NCBI RefSeq assembly: GCF_004343775.1
Contig: NZ_PTXL01000003.1
Span: 1 to 64,000, forward strand
Length of the DNA: 64,000 nucleotides
Reading direction: 5' to 3'
DNA from: Burkholderia sp. SRS-46
GTDB lineage: Bacteria > Pseudomonadota > Gammaproteobacteria > Burkholderiales > Burkholderiaceae
Numbering within the stretch: the stretch's first letter is position 1; every line of letters begins with the position of its first letter. The notes under the pieces were generated by a model. It saw only the letters and a list, made by a program, of their open reading frames with translations, searched no databases and was not told the DNA's origin. The translations under genes and the position numbers were made by a program. This document shows, in pieces, positions 9,593 to 17,830 of this stretch.

Positions 9593-10452
9593 CTCTCGAT
9601 GCCCGCGATCTCTCGCTAGGGTATGGCGCTCGCCGTATCGTCGACCACCTGTCGCTGTCGATCGAGCCCGGCCGGATGACCGTGCTGCTCGGCCCGAACG
9701 GCTCCGGGAAGAGCACGCTGCTGCGTGCGTTGGCCGGCCTGCTCGCGCCGCGCGGCGGCGCCGCGCGCCTCGACGGCGTGCCGCTGCAGCAATGGCCGCG
9801 CCGCAGGCTTGCGCGGCGGATTGCCTTTCTCGCGCAGACGCAAGATGGTCCGGCCGGGTTGACCGTGCAGGAATTGGTCCGGCACGGGCGCTTCGCGCAT
9901 CGCACCTGGCTGCGCGGCGAGACGGACGAGGACCGCGATGCGGTCGATTGGGCGCTTGCCACGACCGGCCTCGACGCGATGCGCGAGCGTCCGCTCGGTG
10001 CGCTGTCCGGCGGCGAACGGCAACGCGTGTGGATCGCAATGGCGCTCGCGCAACGGGCGGACATCCTGTTGCTCGACGAGCCGACGACCTATCTCGACCT
10101 CGGGCACCAGCTCGACGTGATGCAAACGTTGCGGCGTCTCAACGAGGCGTTCGGCCTGACGCTCGTGATGTCGCTGCACGACCTGAACCAGGCGATGCGC
10201 TTCGCGGATCGCGCGGTCGTGATGCGCGACGGACGGTTGATCGCCGACGGCGTACCGGTCGACGTGCTGACGCCGGGCTTCGTCGCGGACGTGTTTCATG
10301 TGCGCAGCGAACGGCTGCACGGCGCAAGCGACGGTGTGCCGGTGTGCCATCCGCTCGGCTACGCCGCACCGGGATGCGGGCCGGCGGAAGCGGAGTGGAT
10401 GCCCGGGAACGTCGTGCCGCTCGCCGGAAGGGTATCCGATGATCGTTCGTAA
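9589..10452 (+). CDS. Iron-siderophore ABC transporter ATP-binding protein (FecE/FhuC type)
   Basis: 287-residue ABC ATPase. Walker A is GPNGSGKST (about residues 35-43), the ABC signature LSGGERQRVWIAMALAQ, Walker B ILLLDEPTTYLDLGHQLD, and the switch histidine lies in MSLHDLNQA. The TYLDLGHQ sequence after Walker B is typical of FecE/FhuC siderophore ATPases. A roughly 35-residue C-terminal tail beyond the usual domain is rich in Gly, Pro and Ala. It energises the two FecCD permeases encoded immediately upstream; it overlaps the binding-protein gene by 14 bp. Confidence 0.94.
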   Translation: MTLDARDLSLGYGARRIVDHLSLSIEPGRMTVLLGPNGSGKSTLLRALAGLLAPRGGAARLDGVPLQQWPRRRLARRIAFLAQTQDGPAGLTVQELVRHGRFAHRTWLRGETDEDRDAVDWALATTGLDAMRERPLGALSGGERQRVWIAMALAQRADILLLDEPTTYLDLGHQLDVMQTLRRLNEAFGLTLVMSLHDLNQAMRFADRAVVMRDGRLIADGVPVDVLTPGFVADVFHVRSERLHGASDGVPVCHPLGYAAPGCGPAEAEWMPGNVVPLAGRVSDDRS

Positions 10453-11422
10453 GCGCCGCGCGCTCACGCTTGCCTTGCCCGCATCGCTCGCGTCCGTACT
10501 GGCGCGCCCGGTGCGCGCCGCGGCGCAGGTTGCCCCGTACAGCGTCGTCGACGATCGGGGCGTGACGTTGCGCTTCGACGCCACGCCGCACCGCCTCGCG
10601 ACGATCTCGTACTTCGGCGCCGACACCGCGCTGGCGCTCGGCATGCGGCCGGTCGCCTCGACGTTCCTCGTGCGCGGCCGCCGGCCCGCGTATCTGCTCG
10701 ACCGGATGGATCGCGTGATCGATCTCGGCCAGCGCGCGAGCCCGAGCCTGGAACTGCTGGCGAGCACGCACGCGGATCTGATCGTTGCGATCCGGCGCTA
10801 CACGGAGGCGAACGCGGCGCGGCTGCAGCAGATCGCGCCGTATCTCGCGCTCGATCTGGAGGTTCGCGAGGACAGCAACCGCAGCATCGCGCTGCTCGGC
10901 GCGGCAGTGGGGCGGGCCGCGGCCGCCGCGGCGCTCAACCGCCGGTTTGCGGACGTGTGCGCGGCGTTCCTTGCGCGTCGTGCGTCGCGCCGTGCGCCGC
11001 GCTACCTGTTCGTCTGGGGCGCGGGCGCCGCACCGTGGGCGTTCTACGACGAGAACATGACCTGCTCGCTGCTGAATGCGCTGGGCGGTGTCAATGTCGC
11101 GGGGCCCAATCCGCTGCCGTCGCGGCGTGACAACACCGCGTTTCAGATGAGTCTCGAGACGCTGCTGATCGCGGAACCGGACATGATCTTCGTATACGAC
11201 GACGGCGGGCCGCGCGGCTTCGAGTCGAACCCCGTGTGGCGGCACCTGATTTCCGTGCGCCGCGTGCGGATCGTGCGTGTCGGCGATCACTGGATCGAAT
11301 CGTTCGGCCCGATCGCGCGTCATGCGGTGCTGGCCGAGGCCGCGGCGCATCTGTATCCGGATCGATTCCCACCCCCCGACCTGCGCGAGATTGCGTCGTC
11401 CTATCTCGATCGAGCCGGCTGA
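10439..11422 (+). CDS. Periplasmic ferric-siderophore-binding protein (FhuD/FecB family)
   Basis: 327-residue substrate-binding protein. The N-terminus is a signal peptide (two Arg near the start, hydrophobic stretch, AxA-like site around RPVRAAAQ). A helical-backbone periplasmic binding fold follows: VDDRGVTLRFDATPHRLATI, an aspartate-rich DLIVAIRR first-lobe edge, and a second lobe ending near HAVLAEAAAHLYPD. Such proteins deliver ferric siderophore to FecCD permeases. It is the last transport gene of the operon. Confidence 0.88.
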   Translation: MIVRKRRALTLALPASLASVLARPVRAAAQVAPYSVVDDRGVTLRFDATPHRLATISYFGADTALALGMRPVASTFLVRGRRPAYLLDRMDRVIDLGQRASPSLELLASTHADLIVAIRRYTEANAARLQQIAPYLALDLEVREDSNRSIALLGAAVGRAAAAAALNRRFADVCAAFLARRASRRAPRYLFVWGAGAAPWAFYDENMTCSLLNALGGVNVAGPNPLPSRRDNTAFQMSLETLLIAEPDMIFVYDDGGPRGFESNPVWRHLISVRRVRIVRVGDHWIESFGPIARHAVLAEAAAHLYPDRFPPPDLREIASSYLDRAG

Positions 11423-11454
11423 TTTCCTTTTCATCGATTTCAAAGGATCACGTC

Positions 11455-11853
11455 ATGCAGCACGACACCTGGACCATCGAACTGATTCCCACCGCCCATA
11501 TCCTGCCGAACGAAGAACACGACGAGACGCGCCTGCTCGAGGTACTGGACAGCATCGCGCGCAGCGGCCGCTGGACTGCGCCCATCGTGCTGGAGCGGGC
11601 GAGCCTTGCCGTGATGGACGGGCATCACCGGCTGGCAGCCGCGCGCCGGCTGTCCCTGCCACGGGTGCCGTGCGTGCTGCTCGATTACGCGCAGGTCGGC
11701 GTCGAGACGCGGCGTGCGGATTATCGGGTCAACGGCGAACAGATCGTTGCGCGTTCCCGGGCACGCCAGCTTTATCCGCCGAAGACGACGCGGCATATCT
11801 TTCCGCAGGCGCTACCGGTATGCAGTATCGACATTGCGATACTCACGAAGTGA
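11455..11853 (+). CDS. Small SbnI-like ParB/sulfiredoxin-domain protein (possible free L-serine kinase)
   Basis: 132-residue protein consisting almost only of a ParB/Srx-like domain: an acidic P-N-E motif at residues 18-20 and the nucleotide-binding loop MDGHHRLAAARRL at about 54-66. Staphylococcal SbnI, which is about twice as long, carries the same domain and phosphorylates free serine to the O-phosphoserine used by SbnA. Here the protein lacks any C-terminal extension. Its position at the end of an operon with SbnA/SbnB/SbnH homologues supports the serine-kinase role (inference). ATG follows AAAGGATCACGTC. A purely regulatory ParB-like function is the alternative. Confidence 0.72.
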   Translation: MQHDTWTIELIPTAHILPNEEHDETRLLEVLDSIARSGRWTAPIVLERASLAVMDGHHRLAAARRLSLPRVPCVLLDYAQVGVETRRADYRVNGEQIVARSRARQLYPPKTTRHIFPQALPVCSIDIAILTK

Positions 11854-12248
11854 AATCTGAACGTCAGTCTTTCCGATCCCCGCGCCGCGTCATCTTCCCG
11901 ATGGCTACACGTTGCGGGTGAATGGAATAAAGGCGGCCGTTCTCCCGTTTACTCTCGGTTCCAACCGACGCATCCACAGGCGCGGGAGGCTGATCGATCA
12001 TGAAACGGATCCACACGGTGCGCGCGCCTTGCGATACCCGACCACCGCCCTTGTTCCCGACGGCAACTTTTCCGCGGCTCACGCCGACGCGAATCCGACG
12101 AATGCGCGGGGTGTTGCCATCCATCCGAAAAGCGTCGCCCAGGTCGCCAGGTGAAACCCGGGAACGCTCGCGCGCCGTGAACCGCACCGCAGTCCTCTCG
12201 CGCTGACGCACGGCGCAATTTCTCGTCAGTCAGACTAAGGAGGAAGTC
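11854..12248 (+). other. Intergenic region between the siderophore operon and the TIGR03118 gene
   Basis: About 395 bp without a convincing gene. No strong intrinsic terminator is visible after the SbnI-like gene. The only clear signal is the AAGGAGGAAGTC ribosome binding site immediately before 12249; short frames on both strands have no family resemblance. Confidence 0.6.
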
Positions 12249-13436
12249 ATGTCTCAGGTCTCTTTGGGCCTCAAGGCGGCGGCCGTGCTCGCGCTCGTCG
12301 CCGGTTTCACGATCGCGCATGCCGCTGACGACGATGCGTACGTCGTCACGCCGCTCGTGTCCAACGTGGCAGGCGCTGCCCCGAAGGTCGACAGGGTGCT
12401 GCAGAACGCTTGGGGTATTGCCTTCAGTCCGGCAGGGAGTCCATTCTGGGTCAACGACAATGCCACGGGCTGCTCCACGCTGTACGACGGCACGGGGACC
12501 AAGGTCGCGCTGCAGGTCTCCATTCCGCTGCCTGGCAACGTCACACCGCCCAGCGCGTGTCAGCCTTTCTCGCCCGGCAATCCGCCGAACCCCGCGCCCG
12601 CGGCGCCGACCGGAATAGTGTGGAATCCCTCACCGGCATTTCTCGTGCCCGGTACCCGGATCCAGGCCGCTTTCATTTTTGCAACCGAGGACGGCACGCT
12701 CTCCGCCTGGGCCGGCGGGTTGAGTCCGGCTGACCACGCCGTGCTCGCGGTCGACAACTCGGCCACCCCAACCGCGGCCAACGGAGCCGTCTACAAGGGC
12801 CTTGCCTTCGGTGTGAACGCGAAAGGCGCCTTCCTGTTCGCGACGAACTTCCGCTCGGGTCGAATCGATGTATTCGGGCCGAACGGGTCGAACGGCATGT
12901 TCACGCCTGCGACGACGGACGGCGGCTTCATCGACCGGCGCATCCCGGCCGGCTACGCGCCGTTCGGTATCGCGAACATCGATGGCGACCTTTTCGTGAC
13001 CTATGCGCGGCAGAACGCCGAGAAACACGATGACGTTGCGGGCAGGGGAAATGGCTTCGTCGATGTATTCGATACGGACGGCCACCTGCTGCGCCGCTTC
13101 GCCAGCCGAGGGACACTCGATTCGCCGTGGGGCGTCACGCGCGCATCGTTTGCATTCGGCCGCTTCAACGGCAAGATCCTGATCGGCAACTTCGGCGATG
13201 GCCACATCGGTGTCTTCGACAATGACGGCAGGTCGGTCGGTCAGCTGGAGAACGCATCCGGCAATCCACTGGCTATCGACGGCCTGTGGACGCTGACGCT
13301 GGGCGGTGGCCGCAACTCGAGCCCGGACACGCTGTACTTCTCGGCGGGTCCCAATCAGGAAGTGAATGGACTGTTCGGGACCATCGCACCCGTCAACGCC
13401 GCCAAGGCACGCGCGCCCAACGAGGACATGCAATAG
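12249..13436 (+). CDS. Exported TIGR03118-family beta-propeller-like protein
   Basis: 395 residues starting with a clear Sec signal peptide (positively neutral start, hydrophobic LKAAAVLALVAGFTIAHA, cleavage after AHA). The mature part matches the uncharacterised TIGR03118 family: NAWGIAFSPAGSPFWVNDN, a VYKGLAFG segment, FRSGRIDVF, and DSPWGVT...GKILIGNFGDG repeats that look like NHL/propeller blades. The family's function is unknown; it is common in Burkholderia and soil bacteria. Strong Shine-Dalgarno AGGAGG at 12239. It appears to be a single-gene unit, followed by a hairpin. Confidence 0.85.
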   Translation: MSQVSLGLKAAAVLALVAGFTIAHAADDDAYVVTPLVSNVAGAAPKVDRVLQNAWGIAFSPAGSPFWVNDNATGCSTLYDGTGTKVALQVSIPLPGNVTPPSACQPFSPGNPPNPAPAAPTGIVWNPSPAFLVPGTRIQAAFIFATEDGTLSAWAGGLSPADHAVLAVDNSATPTAANGAVYKGLAFGVNAKGAFLFATNFRSGRIDVFGPNGSNGMFTPATTDGGFIDRRIPAGYAPFGIANIDGDLFVTYARQNAEKHDDVAGRGNGFVDVFDTDGHLLRRFASRGTLDSPWGVTRASFAFGRFNGKILIGNFGDGHIGVFDNDGRSVGQLENASGNPLAIDGLWTLTLGGGRNSSPDTLYFSAGPNQEVNGLFGTIAPVNAAKARAPNEDMQ

Positions 13437-13468
13437 CCGGCAGTTGCACGTGACGCCGTGCGCGGCTT

Positions 13469-13495
13469 CCTGGCGGTGACCTCGTCACTGCCAGG
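13469..13495 (+). terminator. Hairpin after the TIGR03118 gene
   Basis: A 12-bp inverted repeat with one G-T mismatch (CCTGGCGGTGAC / GTCACTGCCAGG) and a CTC loop, 33 bp after the stop codon. There is no long T-run after it, so it is a plausible but not classic terminator. Confidence 0.55.
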
Positions 13496-13872
13496 AATTC
13501 GCTAGCGCGCAGCGTATTGGCGGGACACGATCCGGCTGCGTCACCATCATGCGTGCGCTGTCGGCCGGCGCAGTACGCGCGCGCATTGCACCGGCAGTGT
13601 CTGGAACGATGTGGCGATGCCTTTCGGGCGTTTGCGCAGCGCGCCGGATTTCAACCCGGCCCGTAAGGTATTGAAAGCTTTCTTGGCTCCAGCGATTCGG
13701 TTTGGGTTTTCCATCTCACCCCGCGCCAGCGCGCAAGGACCCCGCCGAGCAAAGCCGCCCGAATCAGGGAAAACGTTAGCACCGCAGGTCATTTCCCCCG
13801 CCAAGCCCCGTCCCATCTGCCGTTCAGGGCACATCCCCCGTCGCAGCCGTTCCCCACCTTTTTCCCACGATG
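13496..13872. other. Non-coding stretch upstream of the catabolic operon
   Basis: Roughly 380 bp between the terminator hairpin and the promoter at 13873. Frames here are short and show no recognisable family. Base composition is slightly lower in GC than the flanking genes. Confidence 0.5.
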
Positions 13873-13930
13873 TTGACAGGCCCATTTCGCAGCTGTACAA
13901 CTGTCGTCAACTGATATGTCAGTTGACGAC
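13873..13930 (+). promoter_or_regulatory. Promoter with overlapping palindromic operator, upstream of the FAD-oxidoreductase operon
   Basis: A consensus -35 TTGACA (13873-13878) is followed after 17 bp by TACAAC (13896-13901). Immediately after comes a perfect 12+12 bp inverted repeat, GTCGTCAACTGA (13903-13914) and its complement at 13919-13930, separated by TATG. The palindrome would cover the transcription start, as expected for a repressor site. The nearest candidate regulator is the GntR protein at 19293-19988 at the other end of this gene set. Confidence 0.75.
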
Positions 13931-13944
13931 ACAAGGAGCGGGAG

Positions 13945-15282
13945 ATGGGAAATGCTGGAGTCGACGTCCGGTCTGTTGACGGACTTCAATGCGACGTGCT
14001 CGTGACGGGTGGGGGCGCCGCTGGCGTCGCAACGGCCGTCACCGCGAGCCGGCAAGGCCTCAAGGTGATTCTGCTGGAACGCTATGGCTTCTGCGGCGGC
14101 GGTGCCGTTGCCGGGCTCTCGGGGACGGTGTGCGGCATGTACCTCGCGACCGATCGCGCCGGCGCGAAACCGGAGGCGATCGTCGCCGGCTTCGCGAAGG
14201 AGTTCTGCGACGCGCTGGCGCAGCGTGGCGGCCTGGCCGCGCCGGTACGCTACGGAAAAACCTGGACGCGCGTTCACGATCCGCTGGTGTGGCGCGATAC
14301 GGCCGACAGCCTGCTTGAGGAATCGGGCGTCAAGGTCATTTATCACGCGGTTGCGACGGGGGTATTGCTGGACGGCAACGAGCGCGTCGAGGGCGTGACG
14401 GCATGGACCAAGCAGGGGCCGTTGACGATTCGTGCAGGTATCACCGTCGACGCCAGCGGCGACGCCGATCTCGTCGCGATGGCCGGCCTCGACAGCTTCA
14501 TCGGCGACGGCACGCGCGTGCAGAACCCGACGATGATCTTCAGGTTACAGGGCGTGGACGTCGCGCGCTTCACCGACGCGTACGGCGACGACACGATCAT
14601 GGGCGAGTCGATCTCGGCGCTGCTGCGCGAGCGCCAGCTCGCTGGAGACAACCTGCCGCGCTCGAAAATCTGGCTCTTTCCGACAACGCGCCCCGGCGAG
14701 CTGCTGTGCAACTGTACGCGGATCACGGGCTCCGACGGCCGGGAGCTCAACCCGCTTTTCTACGACGATTTCACGGAAGGGGAGCTGAACGGCAGGAAAC
14801 AGGTTCATTCGTATGCAAAATTCCTTAAGGATTACGTAACAGGATGCGAGAACGCCTACATCAACGATACCGCGGTTCAGGTTGGGGTGCGCCAGACGCG
14901 TCAGGTCGAAGGCATGTCGAAGCTGATGAACAGCGACGTGCTCGGCGCGAGGAAGTTTTCCGACGGCATCGCACGCTCGCCGTGGCCGATCGAATTGCAC
15001 GCCGGATCGAAGCCGAAAGTGGAGTGGGTGCTCGACGACTACTACGAAGTGCCCTACGGCTGTTTCGTGCCAACGCGCGGCGAGGGGCTGCTCGTGGCGG
15101 GACGGTGTTTGTCCGCGGAACACGAGGCGGTGGCGTCCGCCCGCGTCACGGCGCAGTGCTTTTCATACGGCCATGCGATCGGCCATGCAGCCACCCTGGC
15201 CGTGCGCGAGGGCGTCGAGCCACGCAAGATCGATCCCCAGGCGATACGCATTGCGCTTGGGCGAGACGGTGCGCATCCGTAA
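13945..15282 (+). CDS. FAD-dependent oxidoreductase (FAD_oxidored family)
   Basis: 445-residue flavoprotein. The N-terminal dinucleotide motif VTGGGAAGVATA (residues 20-31) is followed by an acidic LLERYG, then VDASGDADL in the middle and a C-terminal LLVAGRCLSAEHEA that contacts FAD. A cysteine-containing FCGGGAVAG segment follows the first motif. Family members act on diverse small acids and often sit with CoA-dependent degradation genes. ATG is preceded by GGAGCGGGAG. It heads a probable operon with an enoyl-CoA hydratase and a CoA transferase, so it probably oxidises or reduces a carboxylic substrate in that route; the substrate is unknown. Confidence 0.82.
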   Translation: MGNAGVDVRSVDGLQCDVLVTGGGAAGVATAVTASRQGLKVILLERYGFCGGGAVAGLSGTVCGMYLATDRAGAKPEAIVAGFAKEFCDALAQRGGLAAPVRYGKTWTRVHDPLVWRDTADSLLEESGVKVIYHAVATGVLLDGNERVEGVTAWTKQGPLTIRAGITVDASGDADLVAMAGLDSFIGDGTRVQNPTMIFRLQGVDVARFTDAYGDDTIMGESISALLRERQLAGDNLPRSKIWLFPTTRPGELLCNCTRITGSDGRELNPLFYDDFTEGELNGRKQVHSYAKFLKDYVTGCENAYINDTAVQVGVRQTRQVEGMSKLMNSDVLGARKFSDGIARSPWPIELHAGSKPKVEWVLDDYYEVPYGCFVPTRGEGLLVAGRCLSAEHEAVASARVTAQCFSYGHAIGHAATLAVREGVEPRKIDPQAIRIALGRDGAHP

Positions 15283-15325
15283 CAGTGAGACCGCTACTGA
15301 AGAGGTCTGCAAGGAGGGTATGTAA

Positions 15326-16063
15326 GTGATTAGCGTGAACATGGATGACGTCCGTCACCTGACGTTGAACCGGCCCGAACGGCGCAACGCGCTCGACGGC
15401 GAGTCGATCGAGGCGCTCGAGCAGGCATTGCAGCAGGCCGATCGCGATCCGGAAGTGCGTGCGATCGTGATCTCGGGTGCGGCGCCTGCGTTTTGTTCAG
15501 GCAGCGACCTGAAGGAGCTTGCGACGATGTCGATTCAGCAGATGTGCGATTCCGAATCGAACACGGCGCGCGTCGCGCGCTCCATCGCGAGTCTGTCGAA
15601 GCCGGTGATCGCCGCGGTGGAGGGCTTCGCGCTGGGCGGTGGCTTCGTGCTGGCGATTTCGTGCGACATCGTCGTGAGCGCATCCAACGTGCGCTGGCAT
15701 CTTCCCGAGGTGCCGAACGGCTGGCTGCCGCCCTGGGGGCTACAGGCACTCCTGGCGCGCGTGGGCCCGGTGCGTGCGCGCCTGCTCACGTGGGCCGCGG
15801 ATGCCATGGATGGCGTCGAGGCGCACCGTCTCGGCATTGCGGACTACCTGAGCGAACCGGGTACCGCTGACCAGCAGGCACTCGCGCTCGCGAAACGGCT
15901 TGCCGCGCTGCCGCCCGCCGCGGTGGCATCGACGAAACGCTTCTTCGAACCTTTCGTCTCGCTCGACGGCGAGCGGCTCGACAATCTGGCTTCCCGGCAT
16001 TTCGCACGCAACTGCGAAGGCGGCGCGGCCAAGGCAATTCTTTCGAAATTCAAGGTGAAGTGA
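15326..16063 (+). CDS. Enoyl-CoA hydratase/isomerase family protein
   Basis: 245-residue crotonase-fold enzyme. Oxyanion-hole segments are AFCSGSDLKELA (near residue 55) and FALGGGFVLAISCDIVV (near 100), followed by LPEVPNGWLPPWG where hydratases carry a catalytic glutamate. GTG start behind a strong AAGGAGG at 15311; an ATG five codons downstream is an alternative. Acts on a CoA thioester generated by the adjacent CoA transferase (inference). Its stop overlaps the next ATG (TGATG). Confidence 0.87.
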   Translation: MISVNMDDVRHLTLNRPERRNALDGESIEALEQALQQADRDPEVRAIVISGAAPAFCSGSDLKELATMSIQQMCDSESNTARVARSIASLSKPVIAAVEGFALGGGFVLAISCDIVVSASNVRWHLPEVPNGWLPPWGLQALLARVGPVRARLLTWAADAMDGVEAHRLGIADYLSEPGTADQQALALAKRLAALPPAAVASTKRFFEPFVSLDGERLDNLASRHFARNCEGGAAKAILSKFKVK

Positions 16064-17664
16064 TGACGAAAATCATGTCGGCGGCACAGGCCGTCGCTTC
16101 GATCCAGGACGGGCAGAGCGTCGCATCGGTCGGCGTGATCGGCTGGGTGGTGCCCGATGCCACGCTCGCGGCGATCGGCCAGCGTTTCCGCGAAACGGGC
16201 GCGCCGCGCAATCTCACGTTCTACTTCCCGTGCGGCACGGGTGACGCGGTCGATATTCGCGGGATGGATCACGTCGCGCAGGAAGGGTTGATGAAGCGCA
16301 TCGTTTCCGGCTCTTATATCAATCCGGTCAATCCGCACACCGGGGAGCGTCCCGCATTGATGCGGCTGATCCAGGAGAACCGGATCGAGGCGTATTCCTG
16401 GCCGATCGGTGCATCGATGCACTGGCTGCGCGAGGTCGCGCGCAGGAGTCCCGGCTATATGACGCGCGTCGGTCTCGGCACCTATGCGGACCCGCAGCAC
16501 GGTGGCGGCAAGTTCACGCGCCGCTGCGAGGAGGATCTCATCCAGAAGATCCGACTGAACGACGAAGACCTGCTGTTTTATCCGAGCTGGCCCATCGATG
16601 TCGCGATCATCCGCGCCAGCAGTGCCGACGAGTTCGGCAATCTTTCCTTCGAAGACGAGCCGCTGGTTTCCGCGAGCCTCGCGCTCGCGCTGGCGGCGAA
16701 GGCAAGCGGCGGCCGTGTGATTGCCCAGGTTCGCCGCATCGTGGCGGGAGGTGCGCGCGCGGCGACGTCGGTGCGTCTCCCGGGTATGTTCGTCGACTCG
16801 CTCGTGGTCGATCCGAACATGATGATGAGCACCGATACGCCATACGACGAGGCTTATCTGAGGCCAGCCGGCGTGGATGCGCGCTTGCCGGCGATTCCGT
16901 TCGGCCCCGACAAGGTGATCGCGCGCCGTGCGGCACTCGAAGTGCGCAAGCACGAGCTCTCGATTTTCGGCTTCGGTGCGGCGGCCGACGTGCCGCTCGT
17001 CATGGCGGAACAGGGTCTCATTGATCTGGAGAATAGCGCGAACGACTACTGGTTCACGACGGAACACGGTTCCTACGGTGGTATCGTCATGAACGGCTGG
17101 CAGTTTTCGGCGAATCTGCGGCCGCAGGCCCTGCTCGATGGCGTCACGCAGTTCGACGTCATCGACGGCGGGTTGTGCCGGTTCGCAGCGCTTGCCTTCG
17201 CCGAGTACGATTCGCATGGAACGGTCAACGTCAGCAAATTCGGCAAGGTGAATCCGGGGGCGGGCGGCTTCATCGACATCGCGATGAATGCACGGCGGCT
17301 CGTGTTCACGGGCTCCTTCACGACCGGCGGGCTCGACATCGCCTACGACGCGGGCCGCATGCGGATCGTGAAAGAGGGCAAGGTCAGCAAGTTCGTCGAT
17401 ACGGTGCAGAGTCGAACCTATCCGGTCGCGAATGGCGTGGCGGCAGGGCAGAGCGCGTTGATCGTGACCGAACGCGCCGTGTTCGAGCAGACCACGAGCG
17501 GCCTCGTGCTGACTGAAGTTGCTCCGGGCGTGGACGTGCGCCGGGATGTGCTCGATCTGATGGCATTCCGGCCCGCGCATATCCTCGACCCGTTGCCGCT
17601 CATGCATGAATCGCTGTTCGTCGACAACGTGGTTCACCCGGCCGAAGCGGCAGTCGAAGGCTAG
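16063..17664 (+). CDS. Acyl-CoA:carboxylate CoA-transferase (family I, fused alpha-beta)
   Basis: 533-residue single-chain CoA transferase resembling acetate/3-oxoacid CoA-transferases, with alpha and beta halves fused. The beta-half active-site region reads TTEHGSYGGIVMNG, where the glutamate would form the enzyme-CoA thioester; the alpha half carries the CGTGDAVDIRGMDH segment and GGRVIAQVRRIV. It would activate the pathway's carboxylic acid by transfer from another acyl-CoA. ATG chosen as TGATG overlap with the hydratase; a GTG one codon upstream is possible. Confidence 0.85.
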   Translation: MTKIMSAAQAVASIQDGQSVASVGVIGWVVPDATLAAIGQRFRETGAPRNLTFYFPCGTGDAVDIRGMDHVAQEGLMKRIVSGSYINPVNPHTGERPALMRLIQENRIEAYSWPIGASMHWLREVARRSPGYMTRVGLGTYADPQHGGGKFTRRCEEDLIQKIRLNDEDLLFYPSWPIDVAIIRASSADEFGNLSFEDEPLVSASLALALAAKASGGRVIAQVRRIVAGGARAATSVRLPGMFVDSLVVDPNMMMSTDTPYDEAYLRPAGVDARLPAIPFGPDKVIARRAALEVRKHELSIFGFGAAADVPLVMAEQGLIDLENSANDYWFTTEHGSYGGIVMNGWQFSANLRPQALLDGVTQFDVIDGGLCRFAALAFAEYDSHGTVNVSKFGKVNPGAGGFIDIAMNARRLVFTGSFTTGGLDIAYDAGRMRIVKEGKVSKFVDTVQSRTYPVANGVAAGQSALIVTERAVFEQTTSGLVLTEVAPGVDVRRDVLDLMAFRPAHILDPLPLMHESLFVDNVVHPAEAAVEG

Positions 17665-17830
17665 TACGCCCCTGCAATGGCGCGGCCACGCTGGCCGCTT
17701 GCGGCAATTGACTGCTCCGGTGTAGCGCCGCGCCAGTCTTGACAAAAAGGTTGCATGACGCCGCGCGATGGCGCGACATCGACAACCGACAACCATCCCG
17801 ATCACCAATGCGGATCAGGAGGAGGCAATC

